Below the pieces are notes generated by a model, which did no database searches, was not told the DNA's origin, and was given only the letters and a program-made list of their open reading frames with translations. A stretch of DNA of 5,272 nucleotides from an uncultured Clostridia bacterium (GTDB lineage: Bacteria; Bacillota; Clostridia; Oscillospirales; Ruminococcaceae): assembly GCA_944388825.1 (NCBI GenBank), contig CALXKG010000112.1, positions 1 to 5,272 on the forward strand, in the 5' to 3' direction. The translations under genes were made by a program, and so were the position numbers. Shown piece by piece: positions 1 to 5,272 of the stretch; position 1 is the stretch's first letter; each line of letters starts with the position of its first letter.

Positions 1-1
1 G

Positions 2-130
2 GAAACCTGCTACAGGATTGGCGATGAGCTATGCTACGAAGTTCAAATCGGGTTTGAAGATAGGCCGGATGGGCATCCTTCGTATTGTCCTGTACTCTTT
101 TTTGTATCGAAGACGCTGGAGGAGGGATAA
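2..130 (+). CDS. 3' end of an unidentified gene, truncated by the window edge
   Basis: Reading in the frame that starts at base 2, there is an uninterrupted run of 42 codons ending in TAA at 128-130. No start codon is needed because the gene begins outside the window. The predicted tail has a natural composition (ETCYRIGDELCYEVQIGF near its start, then a segment rich in Pro, Tyr and Phe, ending KTLEEG) and looks like the end of a folded soluble domain. The stop lies 2 nt before the lipoprotein ATG at 133, and the GGAGG ribosome binding site of that gene (121-125) lies inside its last codons, an arrangement typical of translationally coupled operon partners. I do not recognise the family. The frame could be chance, but its fit to the next gene's start argues for a real upstream gene. 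A competing frame starting at 18 runs through the lipoprotein signal peptide in another phase and is not credible. Confidence 0.6.
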   Translation, partial: ETCYRIGDELCYEVQIGFEDRPDGHPSYCPVLFFVSKTLEEG

Positions 131-132
131 GC

Positions 133-915
133 ATGCTGAAAAGGGTTGGGATATTGATGTTGGCCGCAATGTTCTCAGCAATCGTTTTCGGCGGGTGCGG
201 GGCCGGGGCGGAAGGGACGGCAGCAGGGGTTTCTGAAACCGGCTTCGAGCCGCCGGAAGAAATCATTACGGAGAATGAACAAGGAGAACCGCAGACGTGG
301 AGTTATCAATATTCTACCAAAATACCTGCAGATATTGGTAAAACCAACATTGGGGGCGCTGCACTAGAAAATGTCACTTACTACTACACCGATCAGAATG
401 GTTATGAAATTGGTGTCGATACAGCAGGCAGAGTGGTTTCGTATTATGATGCAGAAGGAGAGATAACGGCACGTTGGCAGGCCACAAGCAACACGGAAGA
501 ATCTATGTTTGTCGTTTTAGAACAAGCGGCTGAGCATATTGCGAATGTGGATCTAAACCATTTTCAGCAAATTACGTTTCTGACCGGAAACAGTTCTAAT
601 GAATTTTATTGTTACGAAGATCCAGATTCTCCTTATATGGATACTCTGACGGCTTATTTCACTCCCAATGGCGGATTATACGCGATGTTCTTTTATTATA
701 GCGGATTGGATGCCGTTTCTGACTCGGATGTCGACTATTTCTCTGAACAGATTACAACGTATCTTCAGCGGAACGGGGTAACTGCCAGACACACAATCCA
801 CACCACCTATCAATTGGTCGAGGACACGCTGATTGCCCGTTTTACGGTGACGTATAATGACCCGGAACAGGGGGCGTGGGTAGAAAACTACGTCGCCGGT
901 AAACCCATTGAATAG
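133..915 (+). CDS. Probable secreted lipoprotein of unknown function (260 aa)
   Basis: The start is set at ATG 133 because GGAGG at 121-125 lies 7 nt upstream and the product then begins with a classic signal peptide. That peptide has basic residues K3 and R4, a hydrophobic stretch over residues 5-19, and a lipobox-like VFGGC with the candidate lipidated cysteine at C22. An in-frame ATG at 85 would add 16 non-signal residues in front and has no good ribosome binding site. After C22 come a Gly/Ala/Glu-rich linker (about 23-55) and a roughly 200-residue beta-rich region full of Tyr and Phe. The strands around 81-105, 168-190 and 230-255 are vaguely similar to one another, recalling PepSY/cystatin-like repeats, but this is a weak inference. 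The protein should be anchored to the outer face of the membrane. It is probably co-transcribed with the truncated gene upstream and ends just before a terminator. Its GC content is far lower than that of the genes to its right. No enzymatic motif was seen. Confidence 0.85.
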   Translation: MLKRVGILMLAAMFSAIVFGGCGAGAEGTAAGVSETGFEPPEEIITENEQGEPQTWSYQYSTKIPADIGKTNIGGAALENVTYYYTDQNGYEIGVDTAGRVVSYYDAEGEITARWQATSNTEESMFVVLEQAAEHIANVDLNHFQQITFLTGNSSNEFYCYEDPDSPYMDTLTAYFTPNGGLYAMFFYYSGLDAVSDSDVDYFSEQITTYLQRNGVTARHTIHTTYQLVEDTLIARFTVTYNDPEQGAWVENYVAGKPIE

Positions 916-922
916 CGCTCCC

Positions 923-953
923 CACCCCCGTTTCCGCCGGGGGTGAAATTTTT
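923..953 (+). terminator. Intrinsic terminator after the lipoprotein gene
   Basis: An 8-bp perfect stem (CACCCCCG at 923-930 pairing with CGGGGGTG at 938-945) encloses a 7-nt loop. It is followed by AAA and then five T residues at 949-953. It starts 8 nt after the lipoprotein stop codon, the usual place for a Rho-independent terminator. It insulates the left block from the nfn promoter, whose -35 box starts only 12 nt further on. Confidence 0.9.
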
Positions 954-964
954 CTGCTTTAACC

Positions 965-993
965 TTGCAAAATGGGAATGGGTCTGCTATAAT
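965..993 (+). promoter_or_regulatory. Sigma-A type promoter of nfnAB, extended -10
   Basis: A TTGCAA box (965-970, 4 of 6 matches to TTGACA) is separated by exactly 17 bp from a perfect TATAAT (988-993). A TG dinucleotide at 985-986 gives the extended -10 form TGnTATAAT. Transcription should begin near 1000, leaving a leader of about 88 nt before nfnA. It lies directly behind the terminator of the previous gene. No operator such as a Rex-type palindrome was recognised around it, so expression may be largely constitutive. Confidence 0.85.
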
Positions 994-1009
994 AACTCTG
1001 TACAGGTGC

Positions 1010-1046
1010 GGACAAACGAGCGGTCATACAACCATGTGTTTTGTCC
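1010..1046 (+). other. Possible stem-loop in the nfnA leader
   Basis: GGACAAA at 1010-1016 is the exact reverse complement of TTTGTCC at 1040-1046. This gives a 7-bp stem with a 23-nt loop, inside which GGT (1022-1024) and ACC (1031-1033) could form a small inner stem. It lies in the untranslated leader between the promoter and the nfnA ribosome binding site. There is no T run after it and no riboswitch class that I recognise, so it may be a modest mRNA-stabilising structure or chance pairing. Confidence 0.3.
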
Positions 1047-1087
1047 TACCCATAAAAAGAATCTGTAAAGGAAGGGCGGAATCCGAT

Positions 1088-1930
1088 ATGTATAAAATCG
1101 TACGGAAAAAATCCTTAAACCCGACCGTCACCCTGATGGACATCGAGGCCCCGCTGGTCGCGAAAAAAGCGAAGGCCGGTCAGTTTATCATCCTCCGGGT
1201 CGACGGGGACGGGGAGCGGATCCCTCTGACGGTCGCCGGATGCGACCAGGAAAAGGGCACGGTCACCATCATCTTCCAGATCGTCGGCGCGACGACCGAG
1301 AAGTTAAACCATAAAAACGAGGGCGAATCGATTGAAGACTTCGTCGGCCCCCTCGGAATGCCGACCGAGATCGAAGGGCTGAAAAAGGTCTGCGTCATCG
1401 GCGGCGGCGTCGGCTGCGCCATCGCGCTGCCGGTCGCCCGGGCGCTCCACGAGCAGGGCGCCGAGGTCACCGCCATCGCCGGTTTCCGGAACAAGGACCT
1501 GGTCATCCTCGAGGATGAATTCAAAGCCTGCTCCGACCGGTTTATCATGATGACCGACGACGGCTCCTACGGCGAAAAGGGCACCGTTACCGTCCCGCTG
1601 AAGGAACTGCTGGAAAAGGGAGAGCGGTTTGACGAGGTTATCGCCATCGGGCCGCTGATTATGATGAAGTTTGTCTGCCTCACCACCAAGGAATACGGAC
1701 AGAAGACAGTCGTCTCGATGAACCCGATCATGATCGACGGGACCGGGATGTGTGGCGGCTGCCGGTTAAGCGTCGGCGGCGAGACCAAGTTCGCCTGCGT
1801 CGACGGCCCCGACTTTGACGGCCACCTGGTCGATTTCGACGAGGCGATGAGCCGCGCCCGCAGCTACGCCCCCTTCGAGCGCCATGCCTACGAAGAGGCC
1901 TGCAATCTGTTTCAGAAGGAGGTCCGCTGA
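1088..1930 (+). CDS. nfnA: NADH-dependent reduced ferredoxin:NADP+ oxidoreductase, small subunit NfnA (280 aa)
   Basis: This is the NAD(H)-side subunit of the cytoplasmic Nfn transhydrogenase. With NfnB it couples oxidation of NADH and reduced ferredoxin to reduction of two NADP+, by flavin-based electron bifurcation in the reverse sense. Visible motifs in order are an FAD-binding barrel with R44-I-P-L-T48, the GPLG turn at 87-90, and the nucleotide-binding loop GGGVGC at 105-110. A C-terminal [2Fe-2S] segment has D217, C222, C225 and C237; the family uses three Cys and one Asp as ligands, and all four are present. The length of about 280 aa is normal. The start at 1088 is preferred because it begins the conserved domain directly and has GGCGGA 7 nt upstream. 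In-frame TTG 965 lies inside the promoter -35 box, and ATG 1034 lacks a good ribosome binding site. nfnB follows 2 nt after the stop. SudB-type sulfide dehydrogenase is the main alternative name for the same architecture. Confidence 0.93.
   Translation: MYKIVRKKSLNPTVTLMDIEAPLVAKKAKAGQFIILRVDGDGERIPLTVAGCDQEKGTVTIIFQIVGATTEKLNHKNEGESIEDFVGPLGMPTEIEGLKKVCVIGGGVGCAIALPVARALHEQGAEVTAIAGFRNKDLVILEDEFKACSDRFIMMTDDGSYGEKGTVTVPLKELLEKGERFDEVIAIGPLIMMKFVCLTTKEYGQKTVVSMNPIMIDGTGMCGGCRLSVGGETKFACVDGPDFDGHLVDFDEAMSRARSYAPFERHAYEEACNLFQKEVR
1916..1923 (+). promoter_or_regulatory. Consensus ribosome binding site of nfnB inside the end of nfnA
   Basis: AAGGAGGT is a full match to the anti-Shine-Dalgarno complement. 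It lies within the last codons of nfnA, with a 9-nt spacer to the nfnB ATG at 1933. It fixes the nfnB start and suggests coupled, near-stoichiometric synthesis of the two subunits. Confidence 0.85.
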
Positions 1931-1932
1931 TT

Positions 1933-3351
1933 ATGCCCAACATGAGAGCGACCAAAAACCCGATGCCCGCCCAGGCGCCGGACGTCCGCAACCACAACTT
2001 TGACGAAGTGACGCTGGGCTACACCGCCGAGATGGCGGTCGATGAAGCGCAGCGCTGTCTCCACTGCAAAAATATGCCCTGCGTCTCCGGTTGCCCGGTG
2101 AACATCCAGATCCCCGACTTTGTCAAAAAGGTCGCCGAAGGGGATTTCGAGGGCGCTTACCAGGTCATCAGCCTTTCTTCCTCCCTCCCCGCCGTCTGCG
2201 GCCGGGTCTGCCCCCAGGAGAGCCAGTGCGAAGGCAAATGCGTCCGCGGCATCAAGGGCGAGCCGGTCGGCATCGGGCGGCTGGAGCGGTTTGTCGCCGA
2301 CTACCACAACGCCAACTGTACCGAAGCCCCGCAGGCCCCTGAAAAGAACGGCCATAAGGTCGCGGTCATCGGTTCCGGCCCCGCCGGGCTCACCTGCGCC
2401 GGGGATTTGGCGAAGATGGGCTACGACGTCACCGTCTACGAGGCGCTGCATTTGGCCGGCGGCGTCCTGGTCTACGGCATCCCCGAGTTCCGCCTCCCGA
2501 AGGCGATCGTCCAGAAGGAAGTCGACAACTTAAAGGCCCTCGGCGTCAAGGTCGAGACCGATATGGTCATCGGCCGCATCCTGACCATCGAGGAGCTGAA
2601 AGCGGAATACGGCTACGAGGCCATTTTCATCGGCACCGGCGCCGGGCTGCCGCGGTTTATGAACATCCCGGGCGAAAACCTCAAAGGCGTCTATTCCGCC
2701 AATGAATTTTTGACCCGCAGCAACCTGATGAAGGCCTACCGGGCCGATTCCGCCACCCCGATCCAGCGGGCCAGGCGGGTCGCGGTCGTCGGCGGCGGCA
2801 ACGTTGCGATGGACGCCGCCCGTACCGCCAAGCGGCTGGGGGCGGAAGAAGTCTATATCGTCTACCGCCGGGGGATGGCCGAGCTCCCCGCCCGTAAGGA
2901 GGAAGTGGAGCACGCCGAGGAAGAGGGCATCATCTTCAAGACCCTCTGCAACCCGGTCGAGATCCTCCCGGCCGACGTCTCCGACCCCCGCGACCCGGCG
3001 TACGGCTGGGTCAGCGGCATCCGCTGCGTCGAGATGGAGCTGGGCGAACCGGACGAGTCCGGCCGCCGCCGCCCGGTCGTCAAGGAAGGGAGCGAGTTCG
3101 AGCTGCCGATGGACTGCGTCATTATGGCGCTCGGCACCTCCCCCAACCCGCTGCTGAAAAAGACCACCCCGGGCCTTGAAACCAGGCGCCGGGGCGAGAT
3201 CGTCGCCGACGAGTCGGGCCTCACCTCGATCGAAGGGGTCTACGCCGGCGGGGATGCGGTCACCGGCGCCGCCACCGTCATCCTCGCGATGGGGGCCGGC
3301 AAGACGGCCGCCGCCGCGATGGACGCCTACATCAAGGGGAAGAACGCGTAA
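1933..3351 (+). CDS. nfnB: NADH-dependent reduced ferredoxin:NADP+ oxidoreductase, large subunit NfnB (472 aa)
   Basis: This is the NADP(H)- and ferredoxin-side subunit, related to the glutamate synthase small chain (GltD) and to the N-terminal half of dihydropyrimidine dehydrogenase. The N-terminal iron-sulfur domain carries C42-x2-C45-x4-C50-x3-C54 and C89-x3-C93-x5-C99-x3-C103, enough for two [4Fe-4S] clusters. By alignment of the segment GRLERF with the dehydrogenase, E118 sits where that enzyme uses a Gln ligand, so one cluster probably has three Cys and one Glu, as described for Nfn. The FAD-binding loop GSGPAG is at 147-152. The NADPH-binding loop GGGNVA is at 287-292, with the phosphate-recognising YRRG at 311-314. 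The FAD-sealing motif YAGGDAVTG is at 437-445. Length is normal for NfnB. The adjacent nfnA makes NfnB much more likely than a stand-alone glutamate synthase chain, and no large glutamate synthase gene is in the window. Confidence 0.93.
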   Translation: MPNMRATKNPMPAQAPDVRNHNFDEVTLGYTAEMAVDEAQRCLHCKNMPCVSGCPVNIQIPDFVKKVAEGDFEGAYQVISLSSSLPAVCGRVCPQESQCEGKCVRGIKGEPVGIGRLERFVADYHNANCTEAPQAPEKNGHKVAVIGSGPAGLTCAGDLAKMGYDVTVYEALHLAGGVLVYGIPEFRLPKAIVQKEVDNLKALGVKVETDMVIGRILTIEELKAEYGYEAIFIGTGAGLPRFMNIPGENLKGVYSANEFLTRSNLMKAYRADSATPIQRARRVAVVGGGNVAMDAARTAKRLGAEEVYIVYRRGMAELPARKEEVEHAEEEGIIFKTLCNPVEILPADVSDPRDPAYGWVSGIRCVEMELGEPDESGRRRPVVKEGSEFELPMDCVIMALGTSPNPLLKKTTPGLETRRRGEIVADESGLTSIEGVYAGGDAVTGAATVILAMGAGKTAAAAMDAYIKGKNA

Positions 3352-3364
3352 ACGATAATTGGAT

Positions 3365-3402
3365 CGACGGAATGTTCCATGTGGGACATTCCGTCGCATT
3401 TT
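3365..3402 (+). terminator. Strong palindromic hairpin, weak terminator or parS-like site
   Basis: CGACGGAATGTTCC (3365-3378) pairs with GGGACATTCCGTCG (3383-3396) over 14 bp, with a single G-U wobble and a 4-nt loop ATGT. Only four T residues (3399-3402) follow, after a CA. As a terminator it would be leaky, allowing part of the nfn transcript to continue into the next two genes. Its core at 3374-3389, TGTTCCATGTGGGACA, matches 14 of 16 bases of the symmetrical parS form TGTTCCACGTGGAACA, so it could also be a degenerate chromosome-partition site or a copy of a dispersed palindrome. The pairing is directly visible. Which role applies is not. Confidence 0.6.
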
Positions 3403-3422
3403 ATCTGGACAAAGGAAGGACG

Positions 3423-3680
3423 ATGGAAATGCTCAAAATGTACGGCAGCCCGATCTGCAAAAACTGCGTCGAAGCAGTCGAAGCCCTCCACCAGAAGGGC
3501 GTCTCCTACGAATACCACATCATCACCGGCTGCACCGCCGAACTGAAGGCGTTTTTACAGCTGCGCGACCACGAGCCGGTTTTCGACGCCGTCAAGGCGG
3601 AGGGGAAGATCGGCATCCCCTGCTTTGTCAAAGAGGACGGGACGGTGACGCTAAATCTCGAAGAGGCACTCGCCGGATAA
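3423..3680 (+). CDS. Glutaredoxin-related thioredoxin-fold protein (85 aa)
   Basis: This is a compact cytoplasmic redox protein with the thioredoxin/glutaredoxin order. The first strand MLKMYG (3-8) leads to the active-site C12-K-N-C15, then a helix, then a second strand around 29-34, and the cis-proline loop G64-I-P-C67. The continuation after it (FVKEDGTVTLNLEEAL) fits the small glutaredoxin-related family common in Clostridia (COG4545 type). Such proteins are thought to exchange thiols and disulfides, but their partners are poorly known. ATG 3423 and ATG 3429 both have suitable Shine-Dalgarno pairing within AAAGGAAGGA (3411-3420); 3423 is taken as the first. An upstream in-frame ATG at 3372 lies inside the palindromic hairpin and is rejected. 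The next gene starts 10 nt after the stop, so the two are likely co-translated. Confidence 0.85.
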   Translation: MEMLKMYGSPICKNCVEAVEALHQKGVSYEYHIITGCTAELKAFLQLRDHEPVFDAVKAEGKIGIPCFVKEDGTVTLNLEEALAG

Positions 3681-3690
3681 GGGGCAGACA

Positions 3691-4257
3691 ATGGTTTTCT
3701 ACCATGGAAGCGGGATCCCGAACCTTACCGCCCTTGTCCCGCACCTGGCCGATCACGGCGCCGCCTACCTCTACCTGACCGATAACCCGGTGGTGGCCGC
3801 CTTTTACACGGTAAACGCCGCCGGACGGCCGGCCTACTGGTTCCCCTACGGGTTTGACCGGGACGGGACGCTCCATTACCAGGAGTACTACCCGGACGCC
3901 CTGCGGAAGGTCTACGAGGGGGAGAGAGGGTACCTTTACACGGTGGAGGCGGAAGAAACGGAACTGCTGCCTCTGAAAAACATCCCCTGCGCCCGGCTGA
4001 GCGAAAAGCCGCTGCCGGTAAAACACTGCACGGTGATCGCCGACTGTTACCGCTGGCTGCTGGATAAAGAAAAAGAAGGGGCGTTCCGGCTGGCGCGGTT
4101 TGCGGACCAGAGCCCCCGGTTCCTCGAGCGGGTCTATCGGGACATCGCGGACGAACTGACGGAAAAATCGGGAAAGGGGACACTCATTCCCCAATATGCC
4201 CGGTTTATCCGGGACAACATCCCCCAGGCGTGGAAACGGTTTGTGGGAAAAGCATAA
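3691..4257 (+). CDS. Conserved-looking protein of unknown function, possible ADP-ribosyltransferase-like fold (188 aa)
   Basis: The start is supported by TAAGGGG at 3678-3684, which overlaps the glutaredoxin-related stop codon and leaves a 6-nt spacer. The protein is soluble, with no signal peptide or membrane segment. The N-terminal FYHGS (3-7), followed by YLYLTDNPVVAAFYT (26-40), recalls the H...Y/T elements of bacterial ADP-ribosyltransferase-like domains such as the rifampin-modifying type. The segment YQEYYP (63-68) could supply an acidic residue, E65. A strand YLYTVE (81-86) and a charged helical C-terminal half (115-188) follow. I have no firm family name. The fold suggestion is inference from short motifs, and catalytic activity cannot be claimed. 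No antitoxin-like partner is adjacent, and the neighbour is the glutaredoxin-related gene 10 nt upstream. Composition matches the surrounding GC-rich genes, so it appears native. Confidence 0.8.
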   Translation: MVFYHGSGIPNLTALVPHLADHGAAYLYLTDNPVVAAFYTVNAAGRPAYWFPYGFDRDGTLHYQEYYPDALRKVYEGERGYLYTVEAEETELLPLKNIPCARLSEKPLPVKHCTVIADCYRWLLDKEKEGAFRLARFADQSPRFLERVYRDIADELTEKSGKGTLIPQYARFIRDNIPQAWKRFVGKA

Positions 4258-4260
4258 AAC

Positions 4261-4291
4261 AGGGCGGCCGCGATCAAAGTGGCCGCCCTTT
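4261..4291. terminator. GC-rich hairpin between convergent genes, probable bidirectional terminator
   Basis: AGGGCGGCC (4261-4269) and GGCCGCCCT (4281-4289) form a perfect 9-bp stem around an 11-nt loop. On the plus strand it is followed by only a short TT and then CCG. On the minus strand the stem is followed by GTTTTATGCTTTT, a better U-rich tract, so it is probably most efficient for the minus-strand asnB transcript. It starts 4 nt after the plus-strand stop and lies 6 nt from the asnB stop. Confidence 0.8.
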
Positions 4292-4294
4292 CCG

Positions 4295-5272
4295 TTATAC
4301 GATCTCCACCTTCCACTTCTTCAGCCAGTAGTTTAACTGGATGAGGTAAGCCTCGGTCTGGGGCGCCGTCATCAGCTGGCCATACCAGGGGATAGGGCTG
4401 TCGCTCTTTATCAGCTCCCGGATCTTTTCCGGTCGCAGGAGGGTGAGAAGCGGCGCGCCGGGGTCCGCCAGGATCTCCTCCAGCATCTTTGTCACCGCCG
4501 CCCGGTAACTGGGGTTGTGGGTCTTGGGGTAGGGGGACTTTTTCCGCCAGAGGACCTCGTCCGGCAGCCAGCCCTTCATCGCGCTGCGCAAAAGCCCCTT
4601 TTCGTACCCGTCGTGGTCCTTCATCTCCCAGGGGACGTTATAGAGGTACTGGGCGATCCGGTGGTCGCAGAAGGGCACCCGCACCTCCAGCCCCCAGAAC
4701 ATGCTCATCCGGTCCTTCCGGTCGAGGAGGGTCTGCATGAACCAGTCGGTGTTGAGGCGCATCATCTCCTTCATCCGCTTTTCAAGGGGACTGCGCCGCG
4801 TCTCTTCGTCCAGCCCGACATCCGAGAGGGTGAGCGCCGCCTGCCGCGCCATAAACGCCTCCGGGTCCAGCTTTTCGCGGTATTCCGGCCGCAGGAAGCC
4901 GCTCCGCCAGGCGGTCGTCTGGGCCCAGGGGAAGCCCGCTTTCGCCCGGACCGCCGGGTCGCGGTACCAGGGGTAGCCGCCGAACAGCTCGTCGGCGCAC
5001 TCGCCGGAGAGGGCGACGGTGACCGTCTTTTTGATCTCCCGGCAGAAGAGGAGCAGCGACGAATCGACGTCCGCCATCCCCGGCAGGTCCCTGGCGTCCA
5101 CCGCCGCGTAGAGCGCTTCGGCGAGGGCCGGGGTGTCCAGCGTTATCAGGTGGTGGCGGCAGAGCGGGTCCTTCTCCGACAGATACCGCTGCATCACCGG
5201 GATAAAGCCGGTGTCCGACTGGGGCTGGAACTTGCCGGAGCGGAAGTACCGGTCGTTGTCCTTATAGTCGAC
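4295..5272 (-). CDS. asnB: Asparagine synthetase (glutamine-hydrolysing), C-terminal synthetase domain, 5' truncated
   Basis: The enzyme makes asparagine from aspartate, ATP and glutamine-derived ammonia in the cytoplasm. The reading frame is open to the last base of the window, so 325 residues are visible and the N-terminal glutamine amidotransferase domain lies outside. The ATP pyrophosphatase loop SGGxDS normally found just before the visible VDYKDN is also outside. Family landmarks that can be seen, numbered within the fragment, are DLPGMADVDSSLLLF (62-76), SGECADELFGGY (89-100) in the synthetase active site, EVRVPFCDHR (196-205), KKSPYPKTHNPSY (244-256) and the C-terminal PWYGQLM (295-301). 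The C-terminus appears complete and undamaged. A GTG/ATG pair near 5194-5197 lies within the domain and is not the true start. The gene converges on the plus-strand operon, with a shared hairpin between them. Its promoter is not in the window. Confidence 0.93.
   Translation of the reverse strand, partial: VDYKDNDRYFRSGKFQPQSDTGFIPVMQRYLSEKDPLCRHHLITLDTPALAEALYAAVDARDLPGMADVDSSLLLFCREIKKTVTVALSGECADELFGGYPWYRDPAVRAKAGFPWAQTTAWRSGFLRPEYREKLDPEAFMARQAALTLSDVGLDEETRRSPLEKRMKEMMRLNTDWFMQTLLDRKDRMSMFWGLEVRVPFCDHRIAQYLYNVPWEMKDHDGYEKGLLRSAMKGWLPDEVLWRKKSPYPKTHNPSYRAAVTKMLEEILADPGAPLLTLLRPEKIRELIKSDSPIPWYGQLMTAPQTEAYLIQLNYWLKKWKVEIV

Noticed and set aside
54..88. Possible promoter (TTGAAG with TATTGT) ahead of the lipoprotein gene
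   Set aside because: The spacing is 23 bp, too long for a standard promoter, and the stretch reads as coding sequence of the upstream gene.
18..236. A 72-codon plus-strand frame at the left edge
   Set aside because: It overlaps both the truncated upstream frame and the lipoprotein signal peptide in a different phase, is Arg/Gly-rich, and has no ribosome binding site.
965..1087. N-terminal extension of NfnA starting at TTG 965 or ATG 1034
   Set aside because: TTG 965 is part of the promoter -35 box and would be upstream of the transcript start. ATG 1034 lacks a good ribosome binding site and adds residues with no family counterpart.
1912..2451. Long minus-strand open frame opposite nfnB (179 codons), and a similar one at 2530-3399 (289 codons)
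   Set aside because: These are typical antisense shadows of a GC-rich gene. Their composition is Asp/Gly/Arg/Val-skewed with no domain, while the plus strand encodes a complete known enzyme.
3372..3422. Extended start of the glutaredoxin-related gene at ATG 3372
   Set aside because: It lies inside the palindromic hairpin, has no ribosome binding site, and adds residues not expected in a thioredoxin fold. The purine-rich stretch at 3411-3420 points to 3423 or 3429.
4489..4976. Plus-strand open frames opposite asnB
   Set aside because: They are Arg/Ser/Pro-rich shadows of a clear asparagine synthetase domain on the minus strand.
1..5272. CRISPR arrays, tRNA or rRNA genes, transposases, attachment sites
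   Set aside because: No spaced direct repeats, cloverleaf-like segments, rRNA sequence or recombinase genes were seen on either strand.

Overview
The window holds four complete plus-strand genes, the 3' tail of a fifth plus-strand gene at the left edge, and a minus-strand gene cut by the right edge. The protein families and the strong AGGAGG-type ribosome binding sites point to an anaerobic member of the Firmicutes. A GC-rich Clostridia lineage of the Oscillospiraceae type is the best guess. The evidence is a ferredoxin-linked NfnAB transhydrogenase, a clostridial-type glutaredoxin-related protein and a Firmicutes-style asparagine synthetase. This assignment is inference; no marker gene is present.

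Left block (1-953): a truncated frame ends at 130 and is followed 2 nt later by a gene for a probable secreted lipoprotein (133-915). A clear intrinsic terminator (923-953) closes the block. In sampled lines this block is about 40-45% GC, while the genes to its right are about 60-68% GC, so the boundary at about 915-1090 is also compositional.

Central block (965-3351): a near-ideal housekeeping promoter with an extended -10 (965-993) drives nfnA and nfnB. They encode the two subunits of the flavin-based electron-bifurcating enzyme that links NADH and reduced ferredoxin to NADPH formation. The two genes are 2 nt apart, and all expected cluster ligands and nucleotide-binding motifs are present.

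Third block (3352-4291): after a 71-nt gap that contains a striking 14-bp palindromic hairpin with a parS-like core, there is a small glutaredoxin-related gene. It is followed 10 nt later by a 188-aa gene of unknown function whose N-terminus resembles ADP-ribosyltransferase-like folds. They may be read from the nfn promoter through the hairpin. No independent promoter was found.

Right block (4261-5272, minus strand): a GC-rich hairpin at 4261-4289 separates the convergent transcripts. The minus-strand gene is the synthetase domain of a glutamine-hydrolysing asparagine synthetase, open at the window edge.

Most of the window is ordinary metabolism. The items most worth a second look are the parS-like palindrome, the unnamed 188-aa family, the unannotated truncated frame at the left edge and the GC boundary.
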